Shown one piece after another: positions 56,568-64,000 of a stretch of 64,000 nt of DNA (its first letter is position 1; every line of letters starts with the position of its first letter). The DNA is from Chamaelirium japonicum (lineage: Eukaryota > Streptophyta > Magnoliopsida > Liliales > Melanthiaceae): assembly GCA_947650365.1 (NCBI GenBank), contig OX393557.1, forward strand, positions 49,935,472 to 49,999,471. The letters run 5' to 3'. Below the pieces are notes generated by a model. It was not told the DNA's origin. It saw only the letters and a program-made list of their open reading frames with translations, and made no database searches. The translations under genes were made by a program, and so were the position numbers.

Positions 56568-56850
56568 TGAATTTTTGAGCTGGTATTACATTTCAAAATG
56601 AGATGCAATTTAGGTGAATTTTAGAACTGATTTTACATTTCAAAATGAGATGCAATTTATGTGAAATTTTGGACTTGTTTTACATTTCAAAATGAGATGT
56701 GATTTAGGTGAATTTTAGGACTAGTTTTACATTTCAAAATGATATACAATTTAGATGAATTTTAGGACTGGTTTTACACTTTAAAATAAGATGCAATTTA
56801 CGTGAATTTTCAGACTGATTTTACACTTTAAAATGTGATCATTTATGCAT
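56568..56850. repeat. 47-bp minisatellite, six copies
   Basis: The unit core is TTTACATTTCAAAATGAGAT then GCAATTTAGGTGAATTTT. Starts are seen at 56568, 56615, 56663 and 56710, then two more diverged copies. Confidence 0.92.
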
Positions 56851-56885
56851 AATTTAGGATTGTTTTTGTACTTCGATTCGAGATG

Positions 56886-57050
56886 AAATTATACTATCTA
56901 AGTTTAGGGTTTGCAAATATTCTCTAAATGAGGAAATTATACTATCTAAGTTTAGGGTTTGTAGTCATTCTCTACTGATGAAATAATGCTATCAAAGTTT
57001 AGTGTTTGCGATCATAGTCTAAAAGATGAAATTATGCATCCCAATTTAAG
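56886..57050. repeat. Approximately 57-bp minisatellite, three copies
   Basis: AAATTATACTATCTAAGTTT followed by AGGGTTTG and an ATTCTCTA-type tail occurs at 56886, 56935 and, diverged, 56983. Confidence 0.8.
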
Positions 57051-57409
57051 GCTTAAAACTATGCTTCAATGTGTGCAAATTTTTCCATCTAATTTAGGTC
57101 CTAAACTAGACATAAATGAAAGGTTACCATACTGAGTAATGTAGGAGCTTATTATATTTAAATGAAAACCTATCGTTCTAACCATGCCTAAATGAAAGGT
57201 TATCATACGCACATGAATCTGTATACGTATATGTATACTATGTGATACATATACATAAATATATATACGTTTAGGAATACGTATAGGGTCATATATACAT
57301 ACACATATACGTATAAGAATACACATAGATGTATAAGTATGTGTATACATATATGGGTACCTATTATTCATATTTACTATTCATGATTAGTCAGCATAGC
57401 CATGTTAAA

Positions 57410-57690
57410 GTAGAGACCTAATCCCGCTTAACTAGTGTGCTAATCACACTTAATTAGTGATGCTAGACATGCTTAACTAGAGACCTGATCCAGCTTAATT
57501 AGTGATGCTAATCACACTTAATTAGTGATGCTAATCATGTTTGACTAGTAACCTAAACCATGCTTATGTTCGAGGCCTAATCCATGCAGATAATCGAGGC
57601 ATAATACATGATAATTTTTGGGTTATACTATTAGGGTTTGATGCCATGGGTAATTAGGGCTAATTGATTTCCATGCTTTGATTTGGGGAT
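57410..57690. repeat. Minisatellite with GCTAATCACACTTAATTAGTG units
   Basis: Units of about 26-32 bp around CTTAATTAGTGATGCTAATC, six or so, degenerate to the right. This array is cut by the solo LTR at 57696. Confidence 0.75.
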
Positions 57691-57695
57691 GAAAC

Positions 57696-59820
57696 TATTC
57701 AGAATTATCCCATGGTAGAGGCTCACAGCGGAAACGATTTAGCGATCGAAAGACCGCTCATAGTGCACGTTACACGATTTAAACTTTCATTGAAACTAAT
57801 CTACATATGTGTGCATGTGTATGCACGTGAATCAAACACCCTAACGGCAATCTAGCGTAATGATTATCTAGCATGCATGCAAATCATAAAGCTCGCTAGC
57901 TCTACGTGTTAGATTATTCATACCTTCGTGCGGATCTTTAACCGCGGAGAATTGTCTTCTTTGTCGATGGAGACGGAAGATCGTTCGCGAAGAAGCCGAT
58001 GGTATGAATAGAGATGATGCCTTCTTGTTTACCCGATCTCACACAATGCACAGAACGTCGCTCTCGGATCTCTGAGTGCCTCCGAAGAACGATCCTTCTC
58101 CTTCTACGAAACTCCACGCGAGGAAGACAAAGTTGCAAGCGGGGAAGTAGAGAGATTAGGGAGAAATCTAGGGAGATGAGAGAAAGGGTGGTTCGGTATT
58201 TACAACCTTATGGCCGGCCCCATAAGGCTCCCTATATAGGGCCGGCCTACCCCCTTGGATAATGATCCAAGGGGATAAGAAATTCTCACAATTATCTCCC
58301 CAAAATTACCCTTTTATCTCTCCTTGTATTTATTCATTTTTCCCACTTTTAGGGCTTGTTTTGACCAATTCAAAACCTTATCCCTATCCCTATGGCCGGC
58401 CCTATTGATGGGGGATTCTCATCCCCACAATATAGGGTCGGCCCTAGCATGGTCTCTCACTGCTAGGGTTGGCCACAATAGAGGTCCGGTAGTGTGAGTT
58501 TTTATCAAAACGCCCTGACGCCTCAATTTGACCATTTCTAGTGTGCGAGACCTAGCGGTCATTACTTAAGTGATCTTTACTAGTTACCTTACTATTAACT
58601 GATGCCACCGGAAGGTTCCTTTAGCAAAGTCAACTAGTCAACTCGCAACATACCCTGGTGCATCGCACCTATGCAGCGAAGTTCACTTATGGCTAGGGAT
58701 TACTACCTGCGCCTCTATACTAGTCTCGGGCTTACCTCTTAGTACTCGCATATAGTTACGCATCTACCGTGCTCTAGTGCCAAGCACACACGGAGCGTAG
58801 ACTTCTTTCTTCCTCTTACTGCTTATGGTGTTCCGAGGAGATGGTTCAAAAATCGTACATATTGTTGATAAGGTGGAACCATCAGGGACCGGGGTTCATG
58901 GCTTCCAACTCAAACTCGATCGACACACTACCTGAGTGTACCATCGATCCTCTGAGCTCGAGTTAACCTGCGTGGCCACCCAGAGTGCGATGCAGGCTGT
59001 ACTCCAATTTACCCGGACTTACTATATTCTCCATCATACCCCTGCTCTCCGCTTAGTAGTGGTAAACCCGTTGTCCCTCCACTTGATGCCATGATTCACT
59101 TCAAGCGGTGGAGACTACCGTCAAACTTGAATGATCATATGACTTGGTTCCTTCCAGGTTGACCTATACATCATACCTCTGATTACCCCGTCTAGTAATC
59201 GAACCCGATCAACAGTCAAACTGATGACCACCAGGACTGGGTTTGGTACAGTGTAAGTCACACCAAGGAACGCACCTCCCTTCAGGGGTGTGGATGGCCT
59301 GCAGGAGTGACACGCTAATGCAACGCCAGCCGGGTAACCCAGTACACCGTGGTTTTGGATCACTGCATACGGATCCTCACACATTGGTACGCCAAAGCAC
59401 CACGCAACTGGTTAGTCCATCAGATGCGGTTCCTCAAGGTTTAGGACCGTTTTACCCTAAGCAGAAACACGGCTTAGTGTACCAGTGTTTGCTCACTGAT
59501 CTGTACACCGTGTTAGTTCCATTCAGCCACAGATACTGTGCCTGGTGATGACTATGGTGAAGACTTCCCATGAACTGTCATCGCCAATAGTTTATCATGA
59601 TGAGGCGACCAACCTGATCATAGCTGCGAACTGATTTAGATTATATGGGACCAATCCACTTAGTCTTCAACTCAGTGGACTATCATATAACCATGGCTCT
59701 CTGTTCTTAAAAGAACACGTAACTATGTTACGTACGTATATGCATCTCATATAATAACTATAAATCTTTATTAGACCAAAACATAAAATTTTACAAGCTT
59801 AGAACACATTAATCCTAACA
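57696..59820 (-). repeat. Solo copia LTR with TSD GAAAC
   Basis: 2125 bp. The right end is TTAATCCTAACA; the left end aligns with the start of the copia LTR at 1985 by spacing to CAGCGG. GAAAC occurs at 57691-57695 and 59821-59825. A TATA-like CCTATATAGG lies at 58231-58240 among GGCCGGCC words. The flanks continue the same minisatellite style on both sides, so a solo LTR left by LTR-LTR recombination is the best reading. Its family is related to, but distinct from, the copia in the nest. Confidence 0.85.
58231..58240 (-). promoter_or_regulatory. TATA-like box of the solo LTR
   Basis: The minus strand reads GGCCCTATATAGGGAGCC between two GGCCGGCC-type words, the same arrangement as in the other LTR families of this window. 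Confidence 0.5.
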
Positions 59821-59825
59821 GAAAC

Positions 59826-60760
59826 CCCATGTTTAATGTAGGGTTCATCCATGCTTCAATTTGGATAAAACCCATAAATATAATTACGGTTTCATCCATG
59901 CTTATATTCTGATGAAATCCATGCCTACAATTAGGGTTTCTTCCATGCTTGAATTGGGTCAGATTCCACGCTTAATCAAGGTCTAAAGACTCATGCTTAA
60001 TTAGGGTTTTGAACCCATGTTACTAGAGTTTGAACTCATGATTAATTAGGGTTTGAAGACCCATACTAATTAGGGTGTGTTAATCCATACTTAAGTAGAT
60101 GGTAGAATTGCTATGTAATTAGAGTACAATGCAATGCTACTTAGGGTTTACTCTATACCATGATAAGTAGGATTTGCGTTATGCAATGCTACTTAGGGTT
60201 TGCACTATACCATCCAAATTAGGGTTTGCACTATTCCATATTGATTAGGATTGCACAATGCTATGCTACTTGGAGTTTACACCATGCCATGCTAATTAGA
60301 CTATGCCCTAGGCAATGCTAATTAGGGATCACACTATGCTATGCTAATTAGCCTTTACATCATGCAATGCTAATTAGGGTTAAAAGAGTGTTATGTAAGT
60401 TTGAGGGTATATGACCCTATGTTAATCTAAGGGCTAATGGCCCTATGTTAAATTGAGGGTCCATGACCCTATATTAATTTAAGGGTTGATGGACATATGA
60501 TTGATTTAAAGGTTTATGGCCCTATGATTATTTAAGGGCTAATGGTATGATGTTAATTAGAGGGTCCATGACCCTGTATTATTTGAGGGCTAATGGCTCT
60601 ATGTAAATTTGAGGGCATGGCCCTATATTGAATTAAGAGTCAAAGACCTGATGCCAAATTGAGGGTTGGTAACCCCATGCCAAATTGAGGATTGGTAACC
60701 ATATGCTATAAGTGGGTTAGTAACCCTATAATAAATTGAATGATGAAGGATGGAATACTT
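59826..60760. repeat. Degenerate minisatellite field with telo-box-like words
   Basis: Units of about 25-35 bp. The first part (to about 60400) repeats CATGCTTAATTAGGGTTT and GCAATGCTAATTAGGGTT-like sequence. The second (60400-60740) repeats ATGACCCTATGTTAATTTGA and GGGTTAATGG-like sequence. TTAGGGTTT, the complement of the telo-box AAACCCTAA, occurs about six times. No coding. Confidence 0.8.
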
Positions 60761-60939
60761 AGCGAGAGGATAATGACCATATGTTTGATTTAAAGTGGAT
60801 AACTATAATCAACACACAAATAGAACTATTCTATATTCGTTTAGGCTAAGGACTAGCATGGCTTCTGCCAAGACTGATCTATAAGCATTCGTGCCTAAAC
60901 TATAAATAATTGAACCACGTCTTCACGTGCGTAAGCATG

Positions 60940-61190
60940 TGAAGTACATAGTAGGTTCAACCCATGCATACAGGATGTTGCACGAACAACGTATGCGGAG
61001 GTGGGGGTGACCCCATATCGTACGTAGATGATGGTCATATAGTCGCATGCAGATAGAGATGGTTGAACCTCCCACATAGCGCGGTTTCAATTCATGCATA
61101 TGAGATGCTACATGACCATCATGTGCAGGGATAGGGGCTGACCCCATATCATATGGGGATGATGGTCACTTAGTCTTATGCATAAGGTTA
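60940..61190. repeat. Approximately 125-bp diverged tandem duplication
   Basis: GGTTCAACCCATGCATACAG with GTGACCCCATATCGTA and GATGATGGTCATATAGTC is followed by a diverged second copy, GGTTTCAATTCATGCATATG with CTGACCCCATATCATA and GATGATGGTCACTTAGTC. Confidence 0.8.
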
Positions 61191-61997
61191 AACTTACCAG
61201 TTGTACGTCATGTCCGATTCGTTAGCCTTGTGGGCCTGGTTGACTTAACATAGAGTTATGTCAAAGCCACATCAAGATGATTATCAAAACTAAGTTAGAG
61301 TGATTCTTTGATCATGGACGGTAGGTCACCACTAGAGAGGGATGAACATGGACTTGAAGAGACATACCTAAGTTTTTGGAAGATTGCCCAAAGGAGGCAT
61401 GAATCTATGAGATGAAAGGATAAGTTGATCAATGCTTAACGGTAGTATTCGTACAAGCCATGACTTATGTGTTTTACACCCTTGTATGTCTGTATTTTAC
61501 CTCTGTATGTATGCTTGTACCCGTGTATGTATGAAATTGGTCCCTTTGCTGGTTTGTACTATTCCTGTCAGGATTCCAACACCTCCTAGGTGACAGTATG
61601 TCACATAACTTTCCTTGCTTGTATATATACTTTGTTGCTAGGATCCAAGTGTTACTCAGGTGACAATAGGTTATCTACTACCAAGTCAAGATCTTACAAT
61701 TTTCTTAGGATAAAATTTGTGAAGCCATCACAGAATGTCTTTGACATTATCTAGCTAGTATTACAGTACTATTGAGTCTTCGGAACCTTCAAGTCTTTAG
61801 CATGACACTCGAGAAGGGTTATTGGTTTTACATGAGAGGCAAACTTTTTTGGACATAAGAAATTCTGATGATAGCCGTTGGGGAGCAAGGCTGATCTATG
61901 CTGTCAGAATCCTAATTCCCTCCATGATGAATAGTGAATAATGATGTAATGTATGCATGAATGTGTGTCTAACTCCCTAGTGTACCAGTGCTGTAAG
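61191..61997. other. Intergenic stretch without a recognised gene
   Basis: Contains GTATGTATGCTTGTACC-like short repeats at 61480-61540 and CAGGTGACA words at 61580 and 61650. No gene or RNA recognised. Confidence 0.5.
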
Positions 61998-64000
61998 TGT
62001 TAGAATTGGTGAGGTCTACAGCTCGTAAAAACCTATAGTTTAGCTATGTATGGTTGATAGTATAAGATTGTATCATGGTACGTACCTTAGTACGTGTTCT
62101 GATTGCAGAACAGAGAGCTATGGCTACATGGTAATCCACATGAGTGGAAAACTCAAGGGACTGGTCCCATGTAACCTAAATGAGTTCGCAGCTCTGATTA
62201 GGGTTGGTCGCCCTATCAGGATAAGCTGTTGGAATGACAGAGCGTGGGTGTCTCCACCACAGTCATTACCAGGCATAGTGACTGTGGCCGAACAGAACCA
62301 ACACGGTACACAGATCGGTGAGCAGACATCGGTGCACTAAACCGTATTTCTGCTTAGGGTAAAACGATCCTAAACCCTGAGGAACCATGTCTGGTGGACT
62401 AACCAGTTGTGTGGTGCTTTGGCGCACCAATGTGTGAGGATCCGGATGCAGTGATCCAAAACCATGGTGTACTGGGTTACCCGGCTGGCGTTGCATCAGC
62501 GTGTCACTCCTGCAGGCTATCCACACCCCTAATAAGAGGTGCGTTCCTTGATCTGACCTACATCGTATTAAACCCTGGCCAGGTGGTCATCAGTTAGACT
62601 GGTGACGGATCCGGTTGCTCGGAAGAGTAATCTGAGGTACGATGTATGTGGTCAACCTGGAAGGAACTGAGTCATATGAGCACTCGAGTATGACGGTATT
62701 CTCCACCGCTCGAGTTGCATCATGGCACCAGATGGAGGGACAACGAATTTACCATACTAAGCGGAGAGCAGGGGTATGAGGGAGAACATAGTAAGTCCGG
62801 GGGAATTGGAGTGCAGCCTGCGTCGTACTCTGGGTGGCTATGCAGGTTAACTTGGAATCAGAGGATCGATGGTACACTCGGATAGTCTGTCGATCGAGTC
62901 TAAGTTGGAAGCTATGAACCCTGGTCCCTGAAGGTTCCACCTTATCGACATTATGTATGGTTCTTATACCATCTCCTCGAAACACAGAACGTAGTTAGAG
63001 AAAGCGAGAAGTCCAAACATACGCTCCGTGAGTGCTTTGCACTAGTGCACGGTAGATGCGTAGCTACGTGTGTGCACTAAGGGGAAACCCTAGGTTAGTG
63101 CAGAGACGCATATAGCAATTCCTTGCCATAAGTGGACTTTGCCACATGGGTGCGAAGCACCGGGACATGTTGCGAGTTAACTAGTTGACTTCACTAGGGG
63201 GACCCTACGGGAACCTCAGAGGATAGTAAAATCACTAGTGCACTTCACTTATGTGTGCTTTGCAAAGTCTCGTACACGAAGAACGACCAACTAGTGACAT
63301 AAGGGCGTTTTGGTCATACCATGCGCCACTATATACTAAGGGGGCCGGCCCTAAGTGTTGAGAGACTGGTCAAGGCCGGCCCCATTGGTTTCAGAAGGTT
63401 ATTGCCTCCGATGAAAGGGCCGGTCATGAGATACAGAAAATGGGCTAGTTTTGACCGTTTTCAAAACCAAGGAAAAGATAGAGATAAAGAAGAGATATAT
63501 AGGGAGAAGGTTTGAATCAGTCAACCCTTATCCGTTAGGGCTTTATCCAAAGGATAGGGCATCCCTATATAAGAGCAATGGGGAGAGGGGGGGCCGGCCA
63601 TGCATGATGCAAGCCCTAGGGCCGGCCATGCAAGCTATGGGGAAACCCTAGTCGCCCCCTCTCCTCTCTTCTCTTCTCATATCTCGTCTCTCTCTCCCTC
63701 GCTTGCCCCATTGGATGGCGACTCGTCTTCCTCGTGTGGTGTTTCGTAGAAGGATAATGCTCGTCGGATGGAGGCACTCAGAGATCTATCGACGAGGTGC
63801 CGTGCATCGTGTGAGATCGGATGAACTAGAAGGCATCTCCCGCAACCTTTTGCTGTCCAGAATCTGCACAGAAAATCATCATTGTTTCTGCGATTCTGGG
63901 TGCTACAGAAGTCCAAACGAGGTAACATTTGTTGCAAAAGTTGTGTCTCGAAGTTGGGCACTTGTAGTCCAAATTTCAGCCCAATCGAAGTTCAGAGCAG
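61998..64000 (+). repeat. Copia LTR, plus orientation, cut by the window edge
   Basis: Starts TGTTAGAATTGG after GTAAG. It is the reverse complement relative of the solo LTR at 57696-59820 (for example GGGTTACCCGGCTGGCGTTG and CAGATCGGTGAGCAGACATC). A TATA-like CCCTATATAAGAGC lies at 63563-63576, next to GGCCGGCC words at 63343, 63375 and 63591-63625. About 2.0 of an expected 2.1 kb is present. Whether internal element sequence follows is outside the window. Confidence 0.8.
63566..63572 (+). promoter_or_regulatory. TATA-like box of the right-hand LTR
   Basis: TATATAA in a GGATAGGGCATCCCTATATA context, followed within 30 bases by GGGGGGCCGGCC. Plus orientation. Confidence 0.5.

Noticed and set aside
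63677-63961. Minus-strand 94-codon frame near the window end
   Set aside because: It lies within the transcribed part of the copia LTR and on its antisense strand; no domain recognised.

Overview
The window is nuclear DNA of a flowering plant, probably a monocot. The evidence is a spliced host gene of the RRA arabinosyltransferase family whose protein resembles cereal members from memory, Ty1/copia elements primed by initiator tRNA-Met, Ty3/gypsy DNA, and two Cassandra elements carrying plant 5S rRNA sequence. Most of the window is transposable-element sequence. I see only one well-supported host gene.

Positions 1-32073 form a nest of elements that can be resolved by target-site duplications (TSDs). 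The outermost layer is an old minus-strand Ty1/copia element: its protease to integrase part lies at 1-1984 and its leader, primer site and short LTR at 30971-32073. A second minus-strand copia (1985-30965, TSD ACTGA, LTRs of about 1.95 kb) sits in it. A large minus-strand Ty3/gypsy element (11063-30270, TSD AACAC, LTRs of about 3.83 kb) sits in the 5' LTR of that copia. A Cassandra TRIM (12790-13543, TSD GGCGT) sits in the 3' LTR of the gypsy. LTR-to-LTR divergence counted by eye falls from about 4% to 3% to 2% going inward, as nesting requires. The gypsy has gag and a retropepsin domain but no reverse transcriptase, RNase H or integrase that I can recognise. Its LTRs contain three-copy 626-bp tandem repeats, and its interior has further tandem arrays and a duplicated gag-pro segment.

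Positions 32074-41392 hold the host gene: exon 1 (32764-32949), a 7.2-kb intron and exon 2 (40171-41289), encoding a 434-residue type II membrane protein of the RRA group (GT77), which adds arabinose to cell-wall extensins in the Golgi. The intron contains several fold-back MITEs and a tandem duplication in which one unit still shows the empty site of an insertion in the other. A MITE-like element lies just after the stop codon.

Positions 41393-57690 are intergenic: MITEs, microsatellites, a second and older Cassandra (46167-46903), damaged copia LTR pieces, a 32-base C tract, and about 2.9 kb of extremely AT-rich DNA (52300-55200). From 56560 to 61200 there is a field of degenerate minisatellites, many with telo-box-like TTAGGGTTT words, split by a solo copia LTR (57696-59820, TSD GAAAC). 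A related LTR in the opposite orientation starts at 61998 and runs off the window.

No rRNA or tRNA gene, CRISPR array, operon or prokaryotic feature was found. All divergences are hand counts over short stretches.
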